Shown here: positions 14,243-25,156 of the stretch, one piece after another
Layout: each line of letters opens with the position of its first letter
How positions within the stretch are numbered: the first letter of the stretch is position 1
Program-made: the position numbers and the translations under genes
The notes under the pieces: generated by a model
What the model was told of the DNA's origin: nothing
Seen by the model: the letters and a program-made list of their open reading frames with translations, nothing else
Databases searched by the model: none
Source: Clavelina lepadiformis
Lineage: Eukaryota > Chordata > Ascidiacea > Aplousobranchia > Clavelinidae
Reading direction: 5' to 3'
Assembly: GCF_947623445.1 (NCBI RefSeq)
Contig: NC_135245.1
Location: forward strand, 15,507,501-15,571,500
DNA length: 64,000 nucleotides

Positions 14243-16255
14243 TATTTTAAACTTATTGTTGTTGTTGTTGACTTTACACAAACAGTAACCACATCACCAT
14301 TAGATTTTCTGTTTGTGCGTCTTGTAATCACTTAAGTTAAGTTCGCGTTTGATTTTTATTATCCACTGGCTTAAAATTCTTGGGTTATTTCTACAAATTG
14401 TTGCAGCATCCTCGGTCTTTCAATATGTTAATGTAGACAACGTGCTCAGTGCTTGTTTAGCGTTGCAACGTGGACTTGAGTAAGAAACGCTCTTCTATTT
14501 GTGGAACCTTTTTGTGAGTAGCTTGTACTAAACGTGTTTAGGATATATTGCGGCTTGGTTATTTAGCACTGTGTTATGTTGTGGGTAATAATTTTGAAAA
14601 ATCAAAAACTTGTTGTATATGCAGAGCTGTTAAGTTGTCTGCCCCGTAAAAAGCTGTGTGCATTCTTTTATCCGACATTTTACTTCGTGCTTTGCCTTTG
14701 CCATTTTTTTAATTGGCAAGCTGTGCCGCGAAGGACCTTTGTTGAGCTTGCATAAGATTTAGTTGTGCCATATGGTTTAAGTTAACCAGCTCTATATGTA
14801 CCCATGTTTTGACGCTTTCAATCAGATACATTGCTTACTTTGTACGATGATAAACGGATCATAATATAATGTATGAGAATAACTAAACATTTCGTATTCG
14901 GCGTGCAGACCAGTACCATTGTGCATGAACAGTAGACTGCCCACTCAAAATTTTTAACGTGCCGTAGTTGAGTAAAGTAAGCGCGAAAAGCCTTCTTGCG
15001 TTCATGAGACGTTACTGCATTTTACCTTTGAACGAAGTGATCAATCTGTGGCGTCAATATACTGATGATATAGTAATCGTCTGTTTTGAACAACGCAATG
15101 CCAGCGCGTATATCTTTAGCATTCGTTGCTACTTTGGCCGCTTAGCATGAAGACAGAAAATATGTTTGCTCAATAAAAGTTGGTGTAATAAACGCTGTTT
15201 ATCTTAAGGTTATCAGTGAGGTATAATGGTCTTCTTTGAATTTGCTAATGCGTTTTTTTTGTTTGTTGCCTGTTTTTGCTTAGTGCGAGTTTAATTGTTG
15301 TACTTATTAAAACAAAGGGACTAATACATAAATGTTAGTACTTTTCTGCGAGTGACGTTTGATTTTTTTTCTGTTAATATAAATGACAAATACAAAATCG
15401 TTTTATGCAATATATAATACATACATTAATGTTTTGCATACATTAACACGACTATGTTGTACATTTAGCCCATGTCCAATTAGAAATAAGTAATCCAGAT
15501 CTGTTTAAAGAAGTTCCTCAATTCAATATAGTCACTAGCAGCAGAGAGAATAGTTGGACTTCATTATGATGCTTTTACAGTACAAAGATTTCAAACGAAT
15601 CGTTTGCTCTGATCAGCAGTAAAATTCCATGAGATACGCATGGAAAAAAGTTTGATCTGACAATAATAGTTACAGTTTCCAAGTAAATAGAGAGCGAAAT
15701 AATGTCTCAAGTCAATTGCTCAATCATACGGAGTTTGCTGTTGGCAATGCGGCATTATCAGCAATTGAAACAAAAGTGAGATCGAAAGTCATTTTTTAAT
15801 AGGTGAGCCCCAACCACCTTGGTTGAAAGCATATAATGCTTTGAATTGCACCTAAACTTAAGCAAAAATGATAAGAATGGAAAACGTAGAAAATAATACA
15901 ATTTTTATCTACTTTATATTTAGTTACCAAAAAGCTTTTTGCCTTGTCATTATTGAAAGAATTCTTTGCAAACAGTCACCTAATGCTCAATTTCCGAACT
16001 GGCTGGGATATGAACGTGATGCCATTTCCTGAAACGTTGATCGGTTTTAATTTTATAAGCTATTCCCTTTTCTATAATGCTGTTTGCGTCTTTACTTATA
16101 AACAATGTTGCTTCTTAATGCTTGACATTAAAATACATTTAGGTTTGTCAGATGGTATACTATAGAGAACCTGCTCAAAACTAAACTACCCCAGAGTATT
16201 TATGGGAAACTTATTTGAAAAAATCAACTTTTAGGAGCTTAATGGTTCAGATTCG
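14243..16255. other. SPNS 3' UTR and intergenic/promoter DNA
   Basis: Between the SPNS stop and the start codon of the thrombospondin-repeat gene. The first part is probably SPNS 3' UTR; the last part must contain the promoter and 5' UTR of the next gene. No further coding exon recognised. Confidence 0.55.
15172..15177 (+). terminator. Candidate SPNS polyadenylation signal
   Basis: AATAAA about 930 bp after the SPNS stop codon, followed by GT-rich sequence. It is the first canonical signal I noticed downstream, so it may mark the 3' end of a long 3' UTR. No transcript evidence. Confidence 0.4.
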
Positions 16256-19200
16256 ATGCTGCTGGGACTACAGAATATTTTAATTGTGTTCATCTTCGGA
16301 AGATTTGTCCAAATCAAAACGCAGGAAGTATTTTTGCCTTGGAGTACTTGGGCACCTTCGGGTACAAGCGCCACAAGGGAAAGGTCCAGAGAATGTATTC
16401 CAGGTCTACGTTAGTTTCAAATTTTTGCAAATTAGTTTCGAGTGAGGTTTCAATTGATTTCCTAATTCGACTAAATTTGGTTCATCGCATTAGATAATGA
16501 CATTATATGCACGAGTAACTACTTCAAGGAAGTCTACACCAATTGTACCATAAGCGAGTGCAACGGTGCGTCTGCTTTTATAAATCGTAAATCCTCGGCA
16601 TGCAGTGGTATATGTGACGGTGGTACGGCAGTTGTCTCTTTTCAATGTCAACATGAACTTTCCTGCAGGTAAGAAAATTGGGAATTCACAAGAGTCCATA
16701 TAATTTGAATGATGTCTGTAATCTCTCTGTCTGCAATCATAATTTGCAACATGAATTGCATTGCAGGTATGAACTGATATATCAATGCATCAACCATCGA
16801 ACATGCACTGATACTTGGTCACAATGGACGGAAGTTGGTTGTTCACAGTATTGTGATGGGGGCTTGTCCAATTTTGTTCGATTTTGTACGGGCCAAGATG
16901 GTAATTCCAGCATTGCGTGCTTAGGTAAACTTTAACGTTCTTTGGACATTAATTCAGTTTGTTTTAAAAGTTAATTAACAATAATGTATAGTTTCTGCTA
17001 CAGGTTCCCTTGCGTCTTCTGTTGAAATATTCCAAAACGAGAGTTGTAACACTGAACCTTGCCCTGCCTTTGGACCATGGACAACAACAAGTCCGTGTTC
17101 AGCAATTTGCAACAGAGGGCTGCAAACTCGAGTTAGGGACTGTTTTGTAGAAAATTCTAAAAGCAATGCAACGGTAAATTTGGTCCATAAGGCATACACA
17201 GTTTTTTAAACATAAATATAGTTAATGGCAGATGAGAATACTTAAACTAATTTAGTCATTTTCATTGAATTTAATTAACTTCAGAATTGACATGTTTACC
17301 GCACGTTGGCGCTTTAGAACGAAAACTATGACGTCACTTTAGTTGCAAGGCAAGTGCTAGATAAGCTCTTTATCAAACTCTCTACAAACCACTCAGGCAA
17401 CTAATTAAGCGATTACTACTACCAGACAGTCTCACGCAGCAGATTCAACAAGAGGGTAAAAAACAAAAAGTCCTTTTTAGGACTATACCCCTCCCCCCCT
17501 CCCTAACGGGAAAGAAAGATATGGCTCTGACATATGCAGACAGAGTAAAAAGAAGAGAGGAATGGAAATTTAAAATTCCAGCAGATTACAATAAAGATAG
17601 AGAAGTCTCAATTAAACTGACGGACCACGCAACAAGGAAAGAAATATATCTGTTGCTAACTTCAGCTAAAGTTCAACTATCCGACATAGAAGGCATAGTA
17701 CAACGCCCAGGAAAGATAGTTGAACTCACATGCCAGTCAAAGGAGAGAGCCTTAAGAGTGGCTGAAAAACTCAAGCATAGAGACAACATATCAAACGTAA
17801 TTGCACACGGCGACGAATATGCAAAACTAACAGTAGGATGGGTCCCCATTGACTTTCCTCAAAGAGCGATTGACGAAGCATTTAGCAGAATGGGCTACGT
17901 AAAACCAGCAATCCATGCAAAAGACACAATATGCAGAAAGCAAGACGGACGGAGAATCCTGACGTACAAAAAAGAAAATCTGGAAAAAGTAAGACCACCT
18001 TCGTATATCCACTTTGGACACTATCGCTTTTGGATAGAATACGAAGGACAGGAAAAAACATGCAGTTACTGCTCGGAACCAGGACATCTCGTGCGAGATT
18101 GCCGATACAGAATCCAAAACCAAGCAAAAACCTCACACACTTCGGAAGACCAGCAAAACCACACAACGACGGAAGGAATCACCTTCACACAAAACAACCC
18201 CGATGCCACAGACGAACCCGACCCAACTCCAGCCGAATCTGTACAGCCGAGATACAACAAAGTACAGCACTCCACACCAGCAAACAAGCAACAAACGAAA
18301 GGTAACGCAATCGAAAAACAATTGTTTGACCTATTCGATGGTTCTCCTCTAGCCACTAGCATAACCGAAGAAACAACGCCACAACGACAAAGAGACATAG
18401 CAGCCGCCTACTCGAACCGGGAAAACCAACAAAGGCAGAAAAGCACCAAGCGAAGGGAAAGAACACCTAACAATTCGAGCGACGAAAAACCTCCCCCACG
18501 AAAACACAAAGAACACAAAGACTCGGAAACTGACAGCACAGGATCAGACGACACAAGCACCGTCTTTAATAGTTCAATTGATGAAGGTACGTTAAAAATT
18601 ACATGCAAATGTGGGGCCGAAGTGATGAGGCCAACAGCAAATGAAAAAATAGAATGCCCTAGTTGTTTAAACACATGGTTCTTATGTCATTGTGATGATA
18701 ACAACTTACAATATACAAATAGATACAGACAGTTTCAATGTGATGTATGCACCTATAGCCATGTTCCAGATGAGATGCAAACGAACCACACTTTATAATA
18801 TTATTTTAGAACTTATTTGTTTTTTGTGATGTCAAAACCTTTACCCGTGTTTTTTACAGAAGTAGAACGTACATTGTTACCCACCAAATCTCTTATCTTA
18901 ATTACCCTCATGGCCGCTTATCTCAAACTAAACACTTTAAATTGCCAAGGGCTTAATTGCAAATCGAAACGCACAGAACTCTTCGAATTCCTAAAAAGGC
19001 AAGACGCGCACGTGCACCTGCTGCAAGAAACCAGATGTGCTCCGCACAACGAATTAAAATGGCGCTCGGAATGGGGCAAAGATAAAGCAATATTTAACTC
19101 GTGTTCTAGAAAATCAATGCCCAACAAAGGAGTAGCAATCTTAATTAACCACCCAGCCATAGAATTTAAGAAATGGGACCTGGACGAAGAGGGCCGACTG

Positions 19201-22200
19201 ATCGCTGCGACCCTAACAATTTACCACGAAGTAATAAAACTCATAAATGTTTACGCCCCAAATGTAAAAGGCCACTCGACAAACGAAAACAACCTATTTT
19301 TTGAACGCGCCCACCAGTATTTCACAGACAACGTCCCGACATTACTCGCAGGCGATTTTAACATCGTCGACGACCCCCAACTCGATAAAGACCCCCCGAA
19401 GCGAATCAACGCAAGGAAAAGCGAACTGAAAGTCCTATGCGAAACCCATGACCTAAAAGACCACTCTCGAACTTTAAAGGGCAACGAAAAACAGTTCTCT
19501 TGGCAAGACGGCAACAGTAAATCGCGCCTAGACAGATTCTACCTGTCAAATAACATAACGGCTACGGAAATAGAATACGAGCACACGCACCTGTCAGACC
19601 ATAAAATCGTAAAAATCCACATCAATGTTACAGCCCCCCCACCAAGGGGAAAACGCCGATGGATAAACAACACGCAGATATACAAATTTGAACCTTTTTT
19701 AAACGCGATAAAAGAAAAATGGCCGCTTTGGGCAACGCTCAAGCCATTGTACTTCGACAATCCAAGCGACTGGTGGACCGAAATTAAAAAAAGACTAAAA
19801 ACGCTGATACGCCGATCTACCAAAGAAATGAACGCGGCAAACAACGAGAAAAGTGCAGAAACGAAAAAAGCCTACGAAGATGCAATCGCAGCCTTAGGCA
19901 ACAATGAAATAACATACAGCGAATACCTCGACGCAAAACGCAACCTACGAAACCAAAGAAAAAAAGAAACCATAGAAAAAACGGCCAAAAACAGAAAATT
20001 CGAAGGAAAACTAGGCAGCAAAGCGTTTTTTCAAAAATATAAAAACAAACAGAAACAAACGTTTATATCCGAACTCTACGATGAAAACTTCCTCCCAACT
20101 CAAAACCCAAAAGAAATGACAAAACTCGCTCAGTCATTCTACGAACAATTGTACAAAAAAACGGAAACGAACGAAAACGCGCAGTATGCTTTCTTAAACG
20201 AAACCACCCGAAAATTAAATACGGAAGATAACAAAAATCTAGAAAAACCAATAACCATAGAAGAAATTGAAAACGCAGTAAAATCTATGAAAAACGGAAA
20301 ATCACCCGGCCCTGACGGCTTATCCGCAGAACTCTATAAAGAATGTTGGCCACTAATAAGAAACGAAATACGAGAGCTCATACAATACTGGTTTGACCAA
20401 AAAGTAATCCCCAGGGAAATAAAAAAAGGTATCATAACTCTCATCCACAAAAAAGGAGATGACGCAGACCTAAAAAATTATAGGCCCATAACGCTGCTAA
20501 ACGTAGAATACAAAATATATACCAAAATATTAACAAACAGATTAAAAGAAATTATGCCAAATTTGATAGGAGACTCCCAGTTCGCAACGGTGGGAAAAAC
20601 AATAAGCGAAGGCACCACCCTTCTAAGAGACCTCTTCGAACAGAGCTCAAAAAGAGGGCTCGAGGCGTTTCTTGTCTCACTAGACTTTGAAAAAGCTTTC
20701 GATTCTATAGAAAAAGACTGGCTAAAAAAAACTCTGTGCGCGATAAATCTATCCACTAAAATACGGCACATTATCGAAAACCTATACGAAGACAGCACCG
20801 CCGAAATTATGATAAACGGTCACCGATCAGCGGAAATAACGCTAGACAGAGGAGTAAGACAAGGCGACCCACTAAGCTTTTTTTTATTTCTAATCGCAAC
20901 CGAACCCTTGACTGAAAAACTGAGCAAAACCCAAGACATAAAAGGAATCCAATTAAGCGGTCGAAGAGAAATTAAGAATGTCAGCTATGCAGACGATGTG
21001 ACTCTAACACTGAAAAATATCGCTTCAGTTGAAAAAGCCCTAGACCTCGTCGAAAAATTTAAACCCGCCTCGGGACTTAAATTAAACATCAAAAAAACCC
21101 AAGGCCTGATAATAAACGGCGACCCCCCAACACTCCTACTACCAGATATAAAATGGAACAAAACAACCCTAAATCTACTCGGCACAACAATCGGAATAAT
21201 AAATTTGAACCACCTCTGGCAAGAAACCCAAAAACAAGTCGAAAACAAAATAGAAGAAATTAAAAAAACGTACGCCACGCTCGACGCTAAAGAAATTCTA
21301 ATCAAATCGAAGCTTTTAGCAATCACCAACAACGCGGCGCAAACGTATCCTCCCCCAGTAAACAGAATGCGATCAATAAACGAAAAAGTAAAAAATTACG
21401 CAGTAGGAAAATTCCCCCACGTAAATATAGACACCCTTCAACTCCCGAAACTCGAGGGCGGCCTAAACCTCCCAAACTTCGAAATATACGCGGACTTAAC
21501 GTACCTAAAATCCATCAGAAAATACTGCCTTGCCAGAGTTCTAAACGAGCCCCTTAGCGCCCACAACAGCTATATCGAATACCAGATTGGCCACGTAATT
21601 CCCCGAACTTTAGAAGTTGTACACCTAAACAATCTCCCCCACACCGACATCCGATCCCCATATTATGAAAAAGTAATCGAAATTATTAAAAAATACGATC
21701 TGAAAAAAATTGACCTCATCTGCGGAAGTCTAAAAAAAACGTACAACAGAATAATAAGCAAACCAAGAACACAATCCAGAAATACCCAAACAGAACGCAA
21801 AAGATGGGAGAGAATACACTGCCCTGAACTCCCAAGCTATCTACGGACCTTTAACTTTAAACTCGAAAGCAACCTGCTACCTTTTAACACAGATATAAAC
21901 CAATACGCACCAACAACAAAAAACAGCTGCCGTTTTTGTAGAATCGGACCAGATACCGCCTACCACTTATTTCACAAATGCCCCCAGACCAAGATACAAT
22001 GGAAAAAAACAATAACGATCGCCGAAAAAACATTAAACCTAAAAATTAATAAAGAAAATGTCGAGAAGCTGTGCGCCCTCAGGCACGACATGGGACTCGA
22101 ACTAAACACCGACAAAGTTCTCACCGTACTAATTACAACGATGAACCACCAAATATGGAAAACGAGACTTAAATGCGTAATCGAGAACCAACAGTTCTCC

Positions 22201-25156
22201 TCAGAAAAACTGTCGAACGATATTTACAGAAGTTTTAAATACAGAATCTCCACCCTACGCAAAAATAACCCAGACATTGTAAGAAACCTTACCACCCCCC
22301 TCTGAACATGTAACGTCTATACCATTTGTGTGTTTATATGCGTTCTGGAATGTACGCCTTTACCTACTTTTGTCTTCGCACTGTTTATGCTTCAGTCTCA
22401 TAATACGTATTGTGAAATATAAAATGACAATCTATCACAAATATATATGTAATCATTCCTCATCAATTGCATCTGTCTGAATATAATTATTTACATGACA
22501 TGTATATGCCTCCAAAACGGAGAAATATTGTACCAAGAACACTCATTATAGTACTCTCATCATGTATTCACATTGTCTATGCTTCATTCTCATAATGTGT
22601 ATTGTGAAACATAAAATGACATCCTATCACAACTATATATGTTATCATTCCTAATCAATTGCATCTGTCTGAATATAAAGATTTATATAACATGTATACG
22701 CCTCCAAAACGGAGAAATATTGTACCAACACTTGCTGTAATTTAAACGAAATGAATTTTGATCTCGTTCTTTTTTTTAAATCCTTTATTCGCGTGCAAAA
22801 ATCCTTTTAATCGTGAATAAACAAAAACGAAAACTTCAGAATAGACCTTTAACTTAATGTAATTATAACTGACCCATAATGGTAACAATTCTAATATATC
22901 CGCAACATTTGAGTGTTAGTGGGTTTCAAGATTTCGTAAATGGAATCAATTTTATAATGAGTAGGAAGATGGCTGTGGATCTGCAAATACGACGCAGTTA
23001 TATTCGTGCCAGGCCCAGTCGTGCTTTGAATATTCTTCTCCAATAAATGGATCCTGTTCCAAAACTTGTGGCGGTGGCACTTTTGTAAGCACCAGAACTT
23101 GCCACGACAATGGAACCGTTTCAACGCTATGTCCAGGAGCCAATGCTGACGGCCAACTGGTTTGTAGCAAGTCAACGTAGCCAGTTAGCTACAAAATGTT
23201 AAGCTAGTCAAACAGACATATGTTTGTTGCTGTTCATGCTATAGGTAGAAGTATTGCCTTGTAACACACATGCTTGCCCGGAATACGTGCAGTTAACGCA
23301 GTCATCATGTTCTGTTTCTTGTGGCGGTGGCGAAATTTTGATCACCCGACAATGTATGTATAATGGCAATCCATCAGCGCTTTGTTCAGATTCTGACGCC
23401 CAAGGACAAATGGTAAAATCAGAAAGAAATAAAGTTAATTTGTTTCATATATTTTTGCCATTTCACTCATTTATTTTATAAAAAATGGGCATTTAACTCC
23501 TAAAACATATTTTAATAGCTGAAAACATTACTGGTAACCTCTTTGTGACATTGATTTTTCAAGTAGGTTGAAGCATATTGCTACCACTTCACTATCTTTT
23601 CGTATGATTGTAATGAAACGCAGTGTAGGCTACGTAAATACTAATGCAATAACAATTTGCACATGTTATGAGACCATGTCTGAGATGGCATAAAATTGCT
23701 TTTATTTTGAAAAAGGAAACGTCACTAGCTTGCAATACCGATCCTTGCCCTAACATGTTTGGACCCTGGTCGTCTTTCACCCCATGCCCAGTATCTTGTG
23801 GTGGAGGAATTCAATCACGTTCACGGCGGTGTCTGAATGGCAGTTTACTGAGCGGCACGGTGTGATTTATAACCATATAATACTTATCTTAGCTGCACTG
23901 CGCTGCACAATACAGTTAATTTACAAACATTGCTTGATCTTACAGTTTAAGGTAATCTTTCTGACAAAGATGATGGTTTTAATATGTTAGTTCGACCTGC
24001 ATATGAAGAACCTAAGTTACTGACATATGGGCCTGTATTCGTTTTACCTCGAAGAATGTTCCTTTTCGTTAGAATGTACTATGTGGTTCTATGACCGAGG
24101 CAATACAACATGAGATGCGAGCATGCGAGACACAAGCATGTCCCATTTATATCCATTTATACGATGGAGCGTGTTCCGTAACTTGTGGTAGCGGTCATCT
24201 ATTGCGCACACGTTTGTGCATGTATCGAAAGAGCGCGTCAGTTTTGTGTCCCGGAGCCGACATGAATGGAATGGTATAAACAAAAAATAACAGCGTTATT
24301 TTGGCTAAGATTTTCAGATGTGTTACTGTTGTTTACATTTTACAGAATAATACCATCGAATCTTGCTTTCTGAAAGCCTGTCCACTCGCACCTTTTACAG
24401 CTTCAATTGGCTCATTTGTCGGCCCAATAGTCGCCAATCTTTCCATTTTTGGTGCGCTTGTAGGTGTAGTTTTTAAACTTCGGCCACACTTTAAATCTAC
24501 AAAGAAAGGTTAGTTTTTATTCACTCAAACGTGTAACGCATTCCGACTGAGTTACAGTCGTTTGATCTTAATAATTTGTGGATACAGGAGATGACACCGA
24601 AGAATGCCTCATAGATGAAGATCCTGACCCTGATGACAACGAAGACGGCAATGTTATGTCAGGGTCAGAATTCTGGGTTGCTGGTGCCTATTCTGGAGTA
24701 GGTTTTGAGCCCTTTTCAGCTCCCACCACAAACGGTAAAGAAATAGCAACAGCACAAAATGTCAAAGAAGGAGAATGCTCAAAGCAAGAAAAGAAAAACG
24801 TGAACGAGGATTCTCAGAAACAGAAAGTAGAAGACAAAGAAGATAAGTTGAATAAAGTCGTCGTCAAAGAGCAAATTTTGAAGTCAGCAGAGAAAGCTAT
24901 GATGAAAATTGAAAAATCAGCGCAAGAAGCACTGGCAGCCATTGGTGCTTTGTCTACATTACCCGAGAGTTTAATTCCCATGAGAGGATTGGGTCATTTG
25001 GCTTCAAGAGGAAAATCCAGAAATGAGACAGGTGGCTGCAAAAAGCAAGAACCAGTTAAAAGCAAAGAGCGTCAAAATACAGAAGAAGACAGAAACATGG
25101 CGGCGCTAAACGAATACTTGAGTATGATGGAAAATTCTGAATTTTTTGAAAACTAA
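16256..25156 (+). CDS. Thrombospondin type 1 repeat single-pass membrane protein
   Basis: Ten exons: 16256-16403, 16494-16668, 16767-16924, 17004-17173, 22965-23159, 23245-23412, 23716-23859, 24073-24273, 24346-24508, 24588-25156. The lengths sum to 2091 nt, exactly 696 codons plus stop, and all phases match. The ATG at 16256 is chosen because it opens a hydrophobic signal peptide (residues 1 to about 23) directly before the first WSTW motif. About eight TSR-like modules follow, with W-x-x-W remnants (WSTW, WSQW) and repeated CSxxCxGG cores (CSVSCGGG, CPVSCGGG, CSVTCGSG), about one per exon. Residues about 475-497 form a transmembrane helix; the rest is a highly charged Glu/Lys-rich cytoplasmic tail of about 195 residues. 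TSR proteins usually act in adhesion, matrix binding or guidance; the ligand here is unknown. I do not recognise a named orthologue. A LINE occupies intron 4. The exon 7 acceptor (AAAAAG) is weak. Confidence 0.86.
17277..17287. repeat. Target-site duplication, 5' copy, of the LINE
   Basis: AACTTCAGAAT here is repeated exactly at 22832-22842, just after an AATAAA and A-rich tail. This brackets the LINE and is the size expected for target-primed reverse transcription. Confidence 0.7.
17521..18798 (+). CDS. LINE ORF1 protein, CCHC zinc-knuckle nucleic-acid binder
   Basis: 425 residues from ATG 17521. An N-terminal region of about 175 residues, probably RNA-binding, precedes a CX2CX4HX4C zinc knuckle at residues about 181-194 (CSYCSEPGHLVRDC). 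A low-complexity, charged, Ser/Thr-rich linker follows, then a second cysteine-rich module at residues about 362-412 with several CxC and CxxC pairs. Known role of such proteins: coating the LINE RNA in the ribonucleoprotein particle. The ORF ends with a single TAA that is in the same frame as ORF2. Confidence 0.85.
   Translation: MALTYADRVKRREEWKFKIPADYNKDREVSIKLTDHATRKEIYLLLTSAKVQLSDIEGIVQRPGKIVELTCQSKERALRVAEKLKHRDNISNVIAHGDEYAKLTVGWVPIDFPQRAIDEAFSRMGYVKPAIHAKDTICRKQDGRRILTYKKENLEKVRPPSYIHFGHYRFWIEYEGQEKTCSYCSEPGHLVRDCRYRIQNQAKTSHTSEDQQNHTTTEGITFTQNNPDATDEPDPTPAESVQPRYNKVQHSTPANKQQTKGNAIEKQLFDLFDGSPLATSITEETTPQRQRDIAAAYSNRENQQRQKSTKRRERTPNNSSDEKPPPRKHKEHKDSETDSTGSDDTSTVFNSSIDEGTLKITCKCGAEVMRPTANEKIECPSCLNTWFLCHCDDNNLQYTNRYRQFQCDVCTYSHVPDEMQTNHTL
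18910..22305 (+). CDS. LINE ORF2: AP-endonuclease and reverse transcriptase
   Basis: 1131 residues from ATG 18910, chosen because the endonuclease domain begins immediately after (LNTLNCQGLN); the frame is in fact open from the codon after the ORF1 stop at 18799, with an earlier ATG at 18829. Endonuclease landmarks: LLQETR, NVYAPN, LAGDFNIV and SDHKIV. Reverse transcriptase landmarks: GKSPGPDGLSAELYK, SLDFEKAFDSI, RQGDPLS and the catalytic YADD at 20986-20997. A C-terminal zinc-binding motif (CRFC...HLFHKC) begins near 21928. The protein nicks target DNA and copies the LINE RNA in place. All catalytic motifs are intact. Confidence 0.92.
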   Translation: MAAYLKLNTLNCQGLNCKSKRTELFEFLKRQDAHVHLLQETRCAPHNELKWRSEWGKDKAIFNSCSRKSMPNKGVAILINHPAIEFKKWDLDEEGRLIAATLTIYHEVIKLINVYAPNVKGHSTNENNLFFERAHQYFTDNVPTLLAGDFNIVDDPQLDKDPPKRINARKSELKVLCETHDLKDHSRTLKGNEKQFSWQDGNSKSRLDRFYLSNNITATEIEYEHTHLSDHKIVKIHINVTAPPPRGKRRWINNTQIYKFEPFLNAIKEKWPLWATLKPLYFDNPSDWWTEIKKRLKTLIRRSTKEMNAANNEKSAETKKAYEDAIAALGNNEITYSEYLDAKRNLRNQRKKETIEKTAKNRKFEGKLGSKAFFQKYKNKQKQTFISELYDENFLPTQNPKEMTKLAQSFYEQLYKKTETNENAQYAFLNETTRKLNTEDNKNLEKPITIEEIENAVKSMKNGKSPGPDGLSAELYKECWPLIRNEIRELIQYWFDQKVIPREIKKGIITLIHKKGDDADLKNYRPITLLNVEYKIYTKILTNRLKEIMPNLIGDSQFATVGKTISEGTTLLRDLFEQSSKRGLEAFLVSLDFEKAFDSIEKDWLKKTLCAINLSTKIRHIIENLYEDSTAEIMINGHRSAEITLDRGVRQGDPLSFFLFLIATEPLTEKLSKTQDIKGIQLSGRREIKNVSYADDVTLTLKNIASVEKALDLVEKFKPASGLKLNIKKTQGLIINGDPPTLLLPDIKWNKTTLNLLGTTIGIINLNHLWQETQKQVENKIEEIKKTYATLDAKEILIKSKLLAITNNAAQTYPPPVNRMRSINEKVKNYAVGKFPHVNIDTLQLPKLEGGLNLPNFEIYADLTYLKSIRKYCLARVLNEPLSAHNSYIEYQIGHVIPRTLEVVHLNNLPHTDIRSPYYEKVIEIIKKYDLKKIDLICGSLKKTYNRIISKPRTQSRNTQTERKRWERIHCPELPSYLRTFNFKLESNLLPFNTDINQYAPTTKNSCRFCRIGPDTAYHLFHKCPQTKIQWKKTITIAEKTLNLKINKENVEKLCALRHDMGLELNTDKVLTVLITTMNHQIWKTRLKCVIENQQFSSEKLSNDIYRSFKYRISTLRKNNPDIVRNLTTPL
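22380..22737 (+). repeat. Tandem direct repeat in the LINE 3' UTR
   Basis: Two copies of a unit of about 190 bp, the second starting near 22576. Both contain TATGCTTCA-like, CATCTGTCTGAATATAA and CCTCCAAAACGGAGAAATAT segments and differ at scattered sites. Such repeats in a LINE 3' UTR may help the RT recognise its own template; this is inference. Confidence 0.75.

Larger units (their letters stand above)
17288..22831 (+). mobile_element. Full-length L1/Tx1-like non-LTR retrotransposon
   Basis: About 5.54 kb, lying in intron 4 of the TSR gene in the same orientation. It has a 5' UTR of about 233 bp, ORF1 (17521-18798), ORF2 (open to 22305), a 3' UTR with a long direct repeat, AATAAA at 22816-22821, a short A-rich tail, and an 11-bp target duplication (17277-17287 and 22832-22842). 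Codon use is strikingly A- and C-rich compared with the host genes. Both ORFs are uninterrupted, so the copy is probably young and possibly active. Assignment to the L1/Tx1 group rests on the ORF2 motif style and a CCHC-type ORF1; a phylogeny was not run. Without the insertion the host intron would be about 236 bp, similar to its neighbours. Confidence 0.88.

Noticed and set aside
18066..21332. Several - strand ORFs over the LINE
   Set aside because: They are shadows of ORF1 and ORF2 produced by its skewed codon use and show no family features.
23245..23481. Separate small TSR proteins starting at internal ATGs
   Set aside because: These frames are exons of the ten-exon gene; phases and lengths sum exactly to 697 codons including the stop.
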